Part shown: positions 1 to 13,100 of the stretch, one piece after another
Layout: the number at the start of each line of letters is the position of its first letter
How positions within the stretch are numbered: position 1 is the first letter of the stretch
Source: Adineta steineri
Taxonomy: Eukaryota; Rotifera; Eurotatoria; Adinetida; Adinetidae
Assembly (NCBI GenBank): GCA_905250115.1
Contig: CAJNOI010000071.1
Location: 404,280 to 468,279 of the forward strand
DNA: 64,000 nt
Direction: 5' to 3'
Notes under the pieces: model-generated
What the model saw: the letters and a program-made list of their open reading frames with translations, nothing else
Told to the model about the DNA's origin: nothing
Databases searched by the model: none
Program-made: the position numbers and the translations under genes

Positions 1-372
1 CCATTCTGTTGGCATAGATGTTATTTGATTTAATGGACACCAGGCACCACCATATTGTTCAGTTCGTGCTCTATACAAAATTCAAGAAACTAAATTATTC
101 TTAAATAAAATATATATTTAAATAACTTACCGACTAGCTTTTGGTCCAACAGTATTTAAATCATAACTACTCGATACTGATATAGCTGAATCTGGAATAG
201 AACCCGATTGCATTCCTAATGCTGTTTGACATGTTGATAATTTTTCTATGAAATAAAATATATAGATATATATAATAACTAAATTATACTATAATTAATT
301 TCAAGATTTACTTAATTCAAGAGAAGAAATTGTTTGAATAAATAGTATAATAATACATACGAATATTTTCAT
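1..372 (-). CDS. Discoidin-domain receptor-like protein, 5' end only
   Basis: Partial gene running off the left edge of the window. Three exons join in phase: 312-372, 131-245 and 1-70. The start ATG at 372 opens a hydrophobic signal peptide (MKIFVCIIILFIQTISS). Exon 2 begins an F5/8 type C (discoidin) domain: CQTALGMQSGSIPDSAIS, then SSYDLNTVGPKASRAR, then GGAWCPLNQ in exon 3. The pattern C-x-x-ALGMQSG-x-IPD and GAWCP-x-x-Q is the start of the collagen-binding discoidin domain of discoidin domain receptors and related secreted F5/8C proteins. It is therefore a secreted or single-pass surface protein. Whether a tyrosine kinase follows cannot be seen. Introns are short (66 and 60 nt) with GTAAAT and GTAAGT donors. 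Domain identity is secure; assignment to DDR rather than another F5/8C protein is inference. Confidence 0.75.
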
Positions 373-3300
373 AATGATTGACATATCTAGAAAAGATAGT
401 AATATAATCAGTCGTTTGTTAAATATAGATTAACATTAATGATAATTTATATTTTAGTTCGTTACTATCATTTACATATGACAAGGATAATATGTGAAGT
501 AGAAGAATAAGCTGAATGTAAAAACAATAGAATGATTAATTCAAAGAATATTTCCTATTTAGTCATCAATACTAGCGCAAATGTTATGTACTTGCATAAT
601 ATCTTAATATGATAACTCAACATGACTGTTCAACACATATGTATTCAATTGCTGTAGGGTTTATATACATGATTTTTCTCTCTCTCTCTCTATACAGACC
701 AGATCGGAGGAATTACTATTCAATCTTTAGTAATAAAACAACGTTCTCGGTTTTTTTTTAATCAGAAAATATGAAAAAAAGACAAAACGACAAAATCTAT
801 GTACGCGAGTATGCATTTATCAAGCGGAGCAATAATAATAAGTGCTATTGGAAAAAATATTCATAGTCAATATGTTTTTACGATTGAACTAATACTATTG
901 TTATTAATGGTCGAACGATTGTCAAGCAAAAAATCACATTGATTTCAAAAATAACCGTATTATTTATATAGATTTAATAAAAAATATTTACATAAAAAGA
1001 AGAAAAAAAGAGGGAGTGAAGAAATCATGATAGCTGAATTTGAACATACTATTATATTGATGAATTTAAAGACAAAACAAAAAGAAAGTGACAAGTAATG
1101 AAGAGACAAACGTATTATCATGTTTAGTTAATGAGACGTAACCTATATTTCAAAATCGATACACAAACTTTTCATGATATGATATCTTGTTCATATGATA
1201 TGCTCAACTTTATAATTAGATGAACACAAAGATGACTACAACTATGAAGACATATAAAAAAAAATCTTTACTCTACGTGCGAACAATATCTGACACGGTT
1301 GGTGATAGCTGTGATCGTATTAGTTGATGAACAGGCACAGTGGTTGTGCTTATTTCTATTCATTCTCTTTGGTCTTTTCTTTCTTTCTCTCCCTCTCCCT
1401 CTCCCTCTCCTTCTCTCCTTCTCTCTTTCTCTACGCTCACATCTATATACAATTAGTCGTCGATAATCATCATTCAAACGACGACTAAGAAGCACAGTGG
1501 GAGGATAATAACAGCTACGATCAGAACTAAACCGGAAGAGAATGACTTGTGGCATATGAACATGTAGAACAAGAAGCACTAATAATGACTATGAGAATAA
1601 CCTTTTATTAGTAAAGAACAGCAGCTCGTAGCTTTCCCATGATAACCAGCACATGCATGTGTTTAACAAACTAAATTGAATTTTGTCAATGAGTAAAGAA
1701 GGCGGAATCAGTTAGGTCCTAATACAAAGAAGAAGTAGAAGAAAAAGAATGCTATTTCATTTATGAAGAGTTTCTTATTTCTATTTAAGATATTAAAAGC
1801 AAATTATACTTAGTTTGTGTCACATTCAATTGTGAACTATGAGTGATAAGAAGACATATACAGTGATGTAATAACGTATTCTCTCGTCATTTTTTCTCTT
1901 CTTCTTCTTCTTCTTCTTCTAAAGATTCACACAGATGTTCATTGCACCTGAATACAAACTAATGCAAATGAAAGATGAATTTTCTATCATTAGACAATCT
2001 TAAAGGCAGATGACTCTCACATTATAGTTTCACGAATAACTCTTTAAAAATTACATCGTTCAATGAATCTAATGAATTGAGTGGAATTAATAGTTCAACA
2101 TCGTCAGCTGTTACTTCTACTATATAGACTATCTAAATATCAAGTATTATTAAATCTATCTACAAATGTAGACTATTCAAGTAGGTAATTCAAGTGATAG
2201 TTCTCACCGTTGTTTATAGACGAGTGCTAGTCTAATGACAATACTCAATTGGTTGATTAAAAATATAAAAAAAACTAGTTTGCATGGTCAATAGACATGT
2301 ACAATGAATGAACAAGTACATATATAACACACTTTATGAACAAAAGCACATGGTCGCATGCAATTAGATTCTAATATATAGGACAAAGACAGTCATACAT
2401 ATATCAATTCAAGGAAAAACAATCAACTCATGACCTTCTTTCTCTATATATATGAATATCTTACTACTATCAATTAAAAGTTTTCTTTTGTTCACTATGG
2501 GACTTTGTTACTATTTGCAATTAATAGAAACAAGGCAATCACAGACGATAGACAGAGGATTATTTTATATGGAATTCGTTATTCATGCATGTGATCAAGA
2601 ATGGATTATATTTGGAACATTGCTTGATTAGCTCTTACTGCTTCTAGGTACAGATATAGACTCCATTGTGAAAGTCTCAAGTGGATACCTTTTTTTTCTT
2701 CATTCTATTCAATTCTATTCGCAATCTTGGTTAGAAAATGAATACTGTTGTGTCGTTCAGTTTATATCCGAAGGCAACGAGACGAGTGAGAAAAAAAAGA
2801 AGAAAAAAAAAAAGGTTATAATCATTAAAATAACGAGCATTCATCATTTTATACATCTGTACAAATGCCTTTCACTCATTTCCCAATGAACAACTAACTT
2901 CTATGTTTGTCTTTGAAATTTACGAGCAGTCGTTCTCTTCCGTTTGACCCCCTCGCGTATGTGTATATGATTCTTCCTTTTTAAAATGAACGAGTAGACG
3001 TTTACATTAGCTTGTCCAATTAACTAACTCGATCAATCAAAAAGCATCAAGGCTTTTCTTTATATACATGTACTTAATAGCACAGTTGGGGGTTGGTGAC
3101 AAATTCTGTTCATCTACTCATATAGAATTTGTACAGTTTCCTGTCTATTTTTTGAACAATTGAATATATATATTTAAATCTTTGTATAAATACAAACATT
3201 GTGATTCTAGTAAAAAAAAGATCAACAGTACTTACTCATATTGCTTTAGTTTGAAAAGCTTCCATCGATTAACTATCGTTCTTTTTTTCTTTTCTCTAAA

Positions 3301-4200
3301 ATCTATTGTTCATTCACTCTAGACATCCGTCATTATTTTGGATATATATATATATATCGATGAGAAAAAAGGAAAAATCGATGCTCAAGTTTCTTTCCCA
3401 TTTTTTTTCTTTATGTTTTAACAGAAAGGTCATATAACATGTATATATCTTCTTCCGGAATTGCGATGTGAGAAAGAGTAATGAACAAGTTAGCGACAAC
3501 ATCTGCTCAATAAGAATATTAAAGGAAATATATAGCCATTACATTTATGAATACATATAAGTATGAATAATTTATAAAAATGGATTATTTAATGAAAAAA
3601 AAACTGATTTAATATGTCCTTTATCAATTTTATTGATGACAGAAGATTAATCGTGGAATAGATGCTCACGTAGAAATAGTAATTATTCATTATTTATTGA
3701 TAATATTGGTTCGTTATACTGTGTCTAAAAATTAAAAAAATAAAATGTTTATTGAACAAAAAAAAAGTAGCACGGACGTGTATTTTATAATGTTATAGCA
3801 ACATGATTTAACTTTCCCTTCATATAAAAAATTGTCATAGGATTTTCATAAAAATGATAGAATTCGAAAGTGAAGAACTCAATTATCTACTTGCTTTGTC
3901 ATATAATGTTTAGTATAAATGTATATAAGAAATCTTCTAAATAATAGTCGATCGATCTTTTATGATTTATCGATGCTCGTGATCATTGGTTTAGTTGATT
4001 AAAATGCTATGATACTTGATATTTTAGGTAAATAATGAAAAATAAGGTTTTTTCTAAACTATATGATATCATTGATCATACTTCTTGATGAATTTATTGC
4101 CCTTAATATGGTACTTCTTTCAATTATGTTTGATGATTATTCAGTAACAGAAAAGTGGACTGCACTAGAAATTATTGAACGATTAATTACTGGTATCGTT
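373..4200. other. Long stretch without a recognisable gene
   Basis: No exon chain with consistent splice phases was found on either strand. The stretch holds simple-sequence tracts: (TC)n near 678-695, CTCCCT-type pyrimidine repeats at 1380-1435, (TTC)n at 1890-1920, and an A/G-rich tract at 2790-2815. Small open frames here are low-complexity or lack neighbours. The left end would carry the promoter of the discoidin-domain gene. Confidence 0.6.
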
Positions 4201-4229
4201 GTCTGTCTTGTTGTTATTAAATCCTCTAG

Positions 4230-4478
4230 AGGTATTTTCGACGTAGCAGTTACAGTTCTCTGATATGTCATTCTGCTAAATGCTCTCACTGGTTTTTACT
4301 GAAAATATTTCTAAAGCACTCGTCGCATTTTTCAATCCTGCAGTTATGCTACTTATCAACATTGTCTCCTTTGAAAATACTTTTGAAGCAATCACTACGC
4401 TTTCCTGATTTGCTGCTGTGCTAGTTACTATTATTCTCTGATTCATACTTATGCTGATTGTTGTCATGGCTTCGTCAA
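4230..4478 (-). pseudogene. Decayed 3' continuation of the threonine-rich repeat gene
   Basis: On the minus strand this continues the repeat pattern of the gene at 4479-5168, but in broken frames. The motif read as QETATANSETSSK and QETATDTSEASSK upstream recurs as NQESVVIASKVFSKET (near 4370-4405) and as RTVTATSKIPLEDL (near 4225-4260), each in another frame. The open gene ends one codon after the frame change. No GT/AG pair was found that would splice the frames together. It is read as a frameshifted, decaying tail; an unrecognised intron is the alternative. Confidence 0.35.
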
Positions 4479-5168
4479 TCAACCTGCAGTTCTTTTCTTC
4501 GAAGATGTTTCTGAATTAGCAGTTGCAGTTTCCTGGCCTGCTATGATGCTTGTTGTTGTTGTTGTTCTTCGAGTCCTGGTTGTGTTTGCTGTTGTTCTCG
4601 AAGTCCTGGTTGTGTTTGTTCTTGTTCTCGAAGTCCTGATTCTACTTGTTGTTATTTCCTGACCTAAATTTATGGTTGTTGATATTTCAAGGCCTAAATT
4701 TATGTCAGGTTCTATTGTTGTTTGTTTCGAAGATGCTTCTGAAGTATCAGTTGCAGTTTCCTGATTTACTATTGGACTAGCTTCTATTATTATTTCTTCC
4801 AAAGGTAAGTCTAAAGCAGTAGTTTTAGTTTTATAGCTCGTTGTCGTGCTTGTTGTTGTTGATGTTGTCTGACTCGTTGTGGTGTTTGGTTTTACTTTCG
4901 TCGTTGTCATTGTCTGAGTTGAATGTGAGGTAGTATCGATCAACATTGCAATATCGTTGGACACTTCTTCGTCATAATCTTCAGGAGGAGCACTTTCTAG
5001 AATTGTACTTATCGTTGTTATCGTGTTTTTCAGAGTTGTATCTTCAATAATTGTTGTAGTTTTACGACTGTTTTTCATATATATAGGAATCAAAGCGATG
5101 ATGAGTATTATTGTCAGGAAAGCAGCAAGACCAATAATACTGATCACTAAACGTTTTGAAAAGATCAT
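4479..5168 (-). CDS. Threonine-rich single-pass (type II) membrane protein, 229 aa
   Basis: Single-exon reading frame of 229 codons starting at ATG 5168. Residues about 8-31 form one strong hydrophobic segment (ISIIGLAAFLTIILIIALIP) after a short basic cytoplasmic end (MIFSKR), which suggests a signal anchor. The rest is an extracellular-type, low-complexity Thr/Ser-rich stretch with many potential O-glycosylation sites, an acidic patch (PPEDYDEE), and Arg-Thr repeats (RTSRTRTNTTRTSR). A QETAT-x-x-SE-x-SSK motif occurs twice. It looks like a mucin-type stalk or surface-coat protein; no known enzyme domain is visible. Similar repeats follow downstream out of frame (4230-4478), so the gene may be truncated. 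Its reality rests on frame length and composition only. Confidence 0.5.
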   Translation of the reverse strand: MIFSKRLVISIIGLAAFLTIILIIALIPIYMKNSRKTTTIIEDTTLKNTITTISTILESAPPEDYDEEVSNDIAMLIDTTSHSTQTMTTTKVKPNTTTSQTTSTTTSTTTSYKTKTTALDLPLEEIIIEASPIVNQETATDTSEASSKQTTIEPDINLGLEISTTINLGQEITTSRIRTSRTRTNTTRTSRTTANTTRTRRTTTTTSIIAGQETATANSETSSKKRTAG

Positions 5169-6592
5169 GTCAATTCTATATGATGAGAAAATTTAGATTA
5201 TAAATGAACAGTAAAAATAGTTCCAAGTTACACATTTTATATTTTTGCTATTAATAATAACAATATTTGATTCTCCAATTTCTTTCTTGTTTCATAATCT
5301 AAACCAAAATCAACATTTTAATTTTTCCCCATCCACTAGAAATACCTACGGCATAGAAGAAATAGATCTTTTTTTTTCAGAGAAAGTATTCTTGAAATTT
5401 GTAATCATGTCTTTGTTTTTCTCTCAGTTTCTATTAAATACACACCTGTTGTCCGTTAAAATCAATAAGATACATTTCTGTAATACTATAAGAAGTATAT
5501 TATTCTGTTTAACAAAAACAAATGATCGATTTCCTATAGAAAACTGTTTTCGAATTATAATTGATATACAAAAAGTTTAGTTATTTAATATCTTATAAAC
5601 AATTTTACTTATGTATGTACCAATAAATAAAATTATCAAAACTATAAAAATAGAAACAAGACAATGCATTCAGTCATAAATTTATTGATCATCTTAAGTA
5701 TAGCGAATAAAATTTATAAGCAAAACAATCTTTGAAGTTTTAACATCATTTGATCGTTGTTAATATCAAGAACAAATATTGACTTAACATAAACGCACCA
5801 TGTAGTTTTTCCAATTGACATGTGACATAATTAGGCATATTTTTAACCATAGATATACTATTTACAAGAAATATAAAATTAATCGAAATCAATTGGTTAT
5901 TTGTTAACTTCGTTTTATCGTAATAAATATTTATTGTATATGTTTTAGCGAATAAATCTGATTCTTTTGCTTTTTTTATGTTATTTGTAAGGTAATTGTT
6001 TTTATCTATGGCACATAAAATTTTTCTAAATCTTGTTTTCATACTAGACGATTGTGAGGATACGAAAATATTTTATTCTTTTTCGTGAAAAAAAATCAAA
6101 TTTCATATTAGATTGTAGCTTAAATATGCTTCGTTTCTAAGTCAAAACATCAGTCAATATGAAAAATCCTGTTTTATTCTTTTAAAATAAGTGCATAGGA
6201 ATGTTACATTTCTGCATTATTGTGGAGAAGATAGTTTTGCACTCAAGTTTTTTATTTTTAATAAATTAGTTTGGAAGAATCCTTAATAATAAACTCAATC
6301 TCAATATATTTATTTCATTTGTTTGCTCTTCCTTTCTTTTTTCGTTGACGAAATAAAAATCTCTATTAAGACAAAGTATTTCTAGGGTCTTAAATTTAAT
6401 GCAGTTTGTCTTTTAAAAATAAATTAACTTGCTTCTATCTGTTTTTAATTGATGTAACTACGTCTACCATTATCGCCCCTCGTCGTTCTCTTTGCCAACA
6501 GGTAAAAACACATATTTACATCGTTAAACATTCTATTGATTTACTCATACAAAAGACCCTTCAACGTACTTTTTTTTAGTGATATTTTAATA
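5169..6592. other. Intergenic stretch, nothing firm
   Basis: AT-rich. A 98-codon ATG-started frame on the minus strand (5746-6042) has no recognisable motif and no splice partners, so it is not called. Another frame at 5245-5580 (+) looks random. Confidence 0.5.
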
Positions 6593-6770
6593 ATGGTTAA
6601 TATAGAACATCAACATCAATGCTCTTCAAAAGCGATTGCTTACAATACATCAATACTATATAGACTACGTCAGCCATACTTAATTATCGATATTGAGCCT
6701 AAAATAAATGTTAAACAATCTTCAGAAGAGCAATCATACTATTCAGCCTTTCAAGATTATTTACCTTATA
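6593..6770 (+). CDS. Possible orphan coding exon or short ORF
   Basis: ATG at 6593 opens 59 codons of ordinary-looking protein (starting MVNIEHQHQCSSKAIA, ending FQDYLPYS) that run into a perfect splice donor, GTAAGT at 6771; reading through gives a stop at 6778. I could not find an acceptor that joins it in phase to the membrane-protein gene beginning at 7039, because in-frame stops lie between. It may be a short gene, a decayed first exon, or chance. No function is assigned. Confidence 0.2.
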
Positions 6771-7038
6771 GTAAGTGAATAGTTTTATTATCATTGAAGA
6801 GTTCGTCAATCTTATCTACGTGTTTTTTTTCTTCAACTGTTGGATGACTAATACTGAGAAGATGACGTAGGAGGACGTCTATCTCGATACTTTTTCTGTT
6901 CTTTTTTTGGGTATAAATAAGGGTAGAATCGATAGAAGCAACCATTATGGCGTTATTGTTGTTGTAATACACGCTAATGATAGATTTACTAAAAAAAGAA
7001 AACAATTAGATGAATTTTCGTTCTAATATTAAAGTAAA

Positions 7039-7614
7039 ATGAATTCATTGGAATCTGATGATGAAGATATGTCTATTGTAAAAGTATCACTAAATGTAAC
7101 TGAAACTACTAATAGAACTTTAAATGGATCTTTGCCAAAAACTTTTATGAAAAGTAATTGTTCGATTTTTATCTTGTTTCAAAACACGAATTAATAATAA
7201 TAATGGAAAAAAATTTTATTTCTAGGAACAAATGACGATTCATCGATTAGTAATATTTTAATAGGAATTGGTTTAGTTACTGTTATTTTAATTGGAATTG
7301 TAATTGTTATGAAAATGATTTATATGTGTTATAAAATGTGGAAACAAGAGGATGATGACGAAGACGATAATAAAAAAAATCAAGGTAGATTTGTGGGATA
7401 AATTTTATTCTATATTTATATTTCTTTTGTAGCTAAAAAATCACCATTATTACCTACGTCAAACTCAAAAGTTGTACGTCGTAATTCATCTGTTCGTAAT
7501 CCAGCAGCACCAATGCGTCGTTCAAGTCTCCTTATAGAAACACAAATGGAACTTCGAAACAAACGTTTATCTCAAACATTTAGTAATACCCCACCAATTG
7601 TTAAAAAACCTTAA
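7039..7614 (+). CDS. Small single-pass membrane protein, 151 aa
   Basis: Three exons join in phase: 7039-7153, 7226-7384 and 7433-7614, with introns of 72 and 48 nt. The acidic N-terminus (MNSLESDDEDMSIVK) carries N-glycosylation sequons (NVT, NRT, NGS), consistent with a short extracellular part. One hydrophobic segment follows at about residues 48-68 (ILIGIGLVTVILIGIVIVM), then a Cys/Tyr/Lys-rich juxtamembrane stretch and a very acidic patch (EDDDEDDNKK). The tail is basic and Ser-rich (RRNSSVRNPAAPMRRSS), with sites resembling basophilic kinase targets. There is no N-terminal signal peptide, so it is probably type III (N-out) or tail-oriented. I do not recognise a family. Exon phase consistency and protein-like composition support a real gene. 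Confidence 0.6.
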
Positions 7615-10127
7615 TACTATATCTATTTTTAATCTACAAAAATTATTTATTTAGTTTTTCGTTTTATTTTTTTAAATGCAAAATGTTTACATTAATATGA
7701 TCGATAAAAGTTAATAGGTCTATAATATGTTATTTAATGACTTTTTATATGTAAATAAATCGAATCAAAAAAAATGTTTGCTTCTATAATAGGCATATCT
7801 GTTATATTCATCTTTTTTTCTAAGTCATCTAGAATGAAGAAATATCAGTGAAGCTCGAATTTCATTGGTCGGAAAGACTTGATTAGGTAGGTAATGTCTT
7901 CTTATTTAAAACAACGAATATCGATTTACATTTTATCAAAAATTTATTGCCTTTCTATGAATCATAGGAATAGATTTTTTGTTCTTTAACTTCTATAGAT
8001 GATCGCATCATTTATATAACTTCTCAGATGACTAATACGAAAAGCAACACTATAATGAATGCATTATATTGCTTCGATAATAAACGAAAAAGGTGAAGTA
8101 AACAATATATGTTTAGCAAGGAGAGTAGAAGTAAATCTCATGTGCAGACATTGAATATTATTTTTAAAACAGCTAAAACTTAAGGAAATAAAAGGCAAGT
8201 GAGATATGTGTGTGAGTATAAATACTTTAGTCATCTCTCACTTATTATATTTACAGTCTGACTACCTGGATCAGGTAGTTATATTTTGCCATTTAAACCT
8301 AATCTCTAAATCCACTAACAAACAAAGCAAAAATTAACTGGGCTATAATCTCTTTTATTTTATTTGTTAACAAAATTTAGTTAATAATTTATACTGATAT
8401 CTATTTAGATATAATGTATCTGTCTGATTATGTAATTTTCATAACAAAAGGTTTTGAAGTACAAATACTTTTATACATATCACAAGTATTTGTTCTTATC
8501 TTTTCCCCATCAGTATTTCTTTTATACTCTAAAATTTTCTGAATATTACTTGTTATGTAAAACACACTATATGTACCGAAAAGAATTTCGAATATATGAA
8601 AGTCTAGGACAGTTGCATTTTCTCACAAATTTTGATCTTAATGTTGGTATTTAAGTGAATGGAGGCAATCAGTACAGCTCATCCACACCCCCTGTTTTCC
8701 AATTGGTTTATGTATATAACAGATCTAAAAGAAAACTAGATGCAATAATCCAAACTCATTGAGTTTAAACTTTTCAATAGGTTTTGATATCTTGCTCAAT
8801 AAACGATAATTTCATCAATTTGTCAAAAACATGGTATATTGATATCTCAGTTAATTAAGTCTATAAATAAAAAAATTCATATGCTTGTAAATATGCATAT
8901 TTCCCTAGTATTCAATTGGCAAACACATCACATAATATAATTTAATTAATAATAATACTCCGCCCCTTGAGATCATATAGCAGACTGACATTGATAAATT
9001 TTCTACTTCTAGATCTTCTATTTCGAGAAAACATCTCTGAAATAGAAACCATATTTATATAAATATATAGAACGAATAAACTATTTGGTTTCTCTTCCAT
9101 TATATATAATTATCCCCTGAATAATAATTTTTCGAAAAACATTGGATCAAATTTATTAATCAGAAATCTTGCACGAGATTGCTTTTCATATAAATATTTC
9201 TGTCATAATAATTATCTATATATCGATAGACATATTTACTATATTTTCGATACAATAATAATCGATAATATGCATGATAAAAACAACATTAGTAAGAAGA
9301 AGAAGAAAAAAAAAGAGTATCAAATACATCAACTCCTCATTGCCTTGTTTTGTTTGTTTGTTTGTTTTCCCTCTATACAAAAATCTATTACGACGATAAT
9401 CAAAATGAAATAATAGTTATTTTTAGCTTTTTCTTTTCCTATTCATTTACAAATCATATATATAAATGTCACATTTAATCAGTTATCATACCTGATAAAA
9501 TGCATTAATCAACGTAAAAATATCTACGCATATTTCTGTTTTTTTCTTAACTCATCTATATTTCATAGATTAAATTGCAATTGTGATAAGCATGTACACA
9601 TGCAAAACAAAAAAAAATGAAACACAATTACATGATATATACGAAACAAGTTGAGCGATATTGAGAAAACTTCAAAACACGAAAAAGAAAAAGAAAAAAA
9701 AAAGAAAATATTTATAAATTTCCAGCGAGAGAAAAAAATATCAGCTTAAAAATAAAACAAACAGCAATAGACAAAGATCAAGAACGAAAAAAAACAAACG
9801 GGAAGAAGAACAAAATCTGGCTACATAGAGGAGGTTATTATTTGTTATGGCTTTGGTTAGAAGGCAAATTAGAATTAAGTAACTGCTTAGCAGTTATTCA
9901 AAAAGGAATTAGCCTTAATATACACACATATAGATAGAAAAACAGAACATGATGACAAATATAATAAATGAGTCTTACGATCACCGGTAAAATACCCCAT
10001 GAGATAATCGACCAAATATGTAAATTAAAGAAACAGACTATTCTGTACATACTCATCGTCATTAGCAATAACATCCATATAATAAAGACTTTTACGTAAT
10101 ATGCAGTAACGATGAAATGACATTTAA
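7615..10127. other. Intergenic stretch between two convergent genes
   Basis: No gene was found. Both flanking genes end into this stretch, so it should hold their 3' untranslated ends and terminators. Low-complexity A/T and AAG-type tracts are present (9290-9315, 9680-9710). A perfect short hairpin lies at 8261-8279. Confidence 0.5.
8261..8279. repeat. Perfect 8-bp hairpin
   Basis: ACTACCTG and CAGGTAGT flank a GAT loop, giving a perfect 8-bp stem. It lies in gene-free DNA. It is too short to assign a role. Confidence 0.35.
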
Positions 10128-13100
10128 TCATGATTCAGTAGCCTTTGCATGTGACATAGAAATCAAATGTTTATATTGTTCAAGCAGAGGCCAGAATTCA
10201 CCTAGAAATAAATCGATAATGAATAACAATTTAAAATAAATATAAAACTACATACGTTGGACTTGAATAACTTGTTTTAAACTACGTACAGCATATTGAT
10301 TTGGTTTAGTTTCAAGAGTTTCTTTACTGAACGTAGGTATCTAAATAATTATCAAATCATAAAATAATTGAAATAAACAAAAAAAATGTTTGATTATACT
10401 TGTCGATTAAGTAATGCTTCGATACATTGTTTTCCACATTCAGCTAATGCATTTAATTCATAACCACCTTCTAAAACAAGAACAACTTTTCCATCAGCTA
10501 AATTCATTAGTTCCTTTGTCATATAAGCAAAACCTAAATAAATAAAAAACTAGATTGTTTTTTTGAATTTCTTTTTATTTTATTTACATGTCGGTGTTAA
10601 TTCATAACCACCAAGTGGATGAGGATGTCCTGTACATGCATCAAAACCACATGAAACAAGAATAATTTCAGGTCGAAATTGTTTTAATATGGGTATAACA
10701 ACACTTCTGAACAGAAAGAACAGAAGAAAAAACTTATTATTTGTTATTTAAACAAATATTATTTACCGAAATGCTGCTAAATATTCAACATCGGTCATAA
10801 CTGATTGCGGTTCACCGGAAAAAGCAATATTCACATTTTTACCAAGACCATCATCACAACCACACTAATTAAAAAGAAAAAAAATCGAACTATTTATTTT
10901 CTTTTGTTGTTAAAATATTTAAACTAACTTCTTCTATTCGTCCACCACCAGGAAAATATGTTCCATTATCATAACGATGTAATGACATATAAAGAATATT
11001 TGGATCATCATATGTTAAATCTTGTGTACCATTACCATGATGTATATCCCAATCAACAATAGCAATACGTTCTAAATTTCGATGTTTCTTTAAATATTTT
11101 GCTGCTATAGCTACTGTATTGAAATAACAAAAACCCAGAGGTTTTTGGGTCGCATGATGACCTGGTGGACGTACAAGTGCAAAACCATTTTTTAATTTTC
11201 CATCAAGAATATATTTCGATAATTCAATTGTATTACCAATAGCTAAACGACATGCACGTGCTGTATATTCATCATTCCATATTGTATCTGCATCATCGTG
11301 TATGCCAAAACCACCACATGGTAAATGTACTAGAGATTTAAGTCGTTCAGCTAATATTGCTGGTGATTGTTGACTACGTTGTCTTTGATCACAACCAAAT
11401 AGATAAACATGACCAGGACTAAATATATATAGAAGAAATTTTGTATGGATTAGTTGAATTGAAATAATTGTATGGACTTGATATAGAAGTACTCCTGTAC
11501 ACTTCCTATTTTATAAGCCGACGGCGGCATCCGGAAATATCATGAGGATAAAATAAAGCAATAAATATATTATATCCGGTGAGTATTCTTCCGTATAGAC
11601 CATAAATAATTTTTCCTAGGACTTATTTCAAATGAAATGGCATCGAGGTTTAAATATTTGTTCTCAAAGTACATTTTAAAAATCATATTCAAGTATTGTT
11701 TTTTAATGGAATTTATTTACTCACCTATGATACAAGAAACCTTTTCTACTTATTACATAACTAATGGTAAACATTTCTCAAAGTAATTTATAAGTTATAT
11801 TGAAGTGTATAAAACCGTATGGCATTAATTATTCTTCCGTAAATTCGTAATTTTAATAAATTAGCCTAATAATATATCCGAAAGGTTTACGTCACAATAA
11901 CCTACTTTCTTTTTTCTCTCTCATATAACTATGCATATATATGAATAATATTAAAATTGCTATAATCATCTGTATTCACTTATGCTAATTTTGAAATCGA
12001 AAATTTCTAACTTACTCATGACAATCAGTTAACATATCGATGGTTGCACAACAACCACGAATAATTTCACAATCATCAAGTAAATTTGATCTTTTTAAAT
12101 GTTCATATATAACAAGTAGACGACGAGGATTCTCAAGATGAAGATCCGTACGTTTACAATAACATTCATGTTTTAATGTATCATCATCATAGGCAAGTCC
12201 TAAAAAAATAAATACACTAAAAAAAACATTTTTCGGGTTTTTTTTTTTACCAGTAGTAAAACGTAATTGTATAGTACCAGAAGAACTTTTTTGTATTTTT
12301 TTTTCTGTTGTTGATGGTATGGCTGATAATGAAGATAATGATTTGGAATGCAATGCTAAACGATCGAGTAATAACTAGAATTAAATAAAAAGTAAGAAAA
12401 TATTTGGGTTTCAAATTATTCTTTACATTTGGATGTCGAAGACAAAAATCAGTTGTTTCAAAATTTAATAAATGTGGTTGACTACTATGCATTGAACTAA
12501 GACTATTATGTGTACTTTGAATTTTAGCTTCTTGTAATTCTTTTGCTAATAGAGCTTCATTTTCTTCTTCAACAATAAAATGTTTTGGACCAAGAATATT
12601 TGTATGTTGATGATTTTCATGTGTTCCCGTTGTTAAAGGATTAAGTTGAGCATTTTCACCCAAATTACCTAAAATTAAAATTTGGGTTTTTTTGTCGAGT
12701 CAGAAGAAAATAATTGTATAATGATTACCTGTTGAATAACAACCATAAACTGAACGTGGAAAAGCAAGCCATAACTGTTCAGGTAGAGGTATTTGAGCCG
12801 ATTGGGAAGTAAATGATAATAGCGGAAATGTAGGTACTAAAAATATATATTTCATAGTTAGATAAATAAATAGTTTAGAAGAGAAAAAACTTTCTACCAG
12901 CAGGTTGCTGTTTTTGAGCTAGATTTGTTGAACGGATCGGATGACGTTTATCTGACATAGGAGTAACTTGCTTATGGCGATAGAGAATACTTTGACGTAA
13001 GTCTGATTTGATTTTAAAATTTCCTGATTCAAGACGTGGATTAGCAAGGACAGGTTCAGATTGAAATCGTCGAAGCATATCCATTGAATCTTGATTTCTA

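Noticed and set aside
1268-1579. 103-codon minus-strand ORF with a long Arg/Glu run
   Set aside because: It is driven by the CTCCCT/CTTTCT simple repeat at 1380-1435, not by coding constraint.
5746-6042. 98-codon minus-strand ORF starting with ATG
   Set aside because: No motif, no splice neighbours and typical AT-rich composition; chance is the simpler reading.
6766-7005. Minus-strand ORF ending HPTVEEKKHVDKIDELFND
   Set aside because: The start is a TTG codon and no exons flank it. A vague likeness to ribosomal protein S27 did not hold up residue by residue.
11419-12015. Long HDAC intron (597 nt) examined for a transposon
   Set aside because: No terminal inverted repeats, target duplication or coding remnant could be seen by eye.
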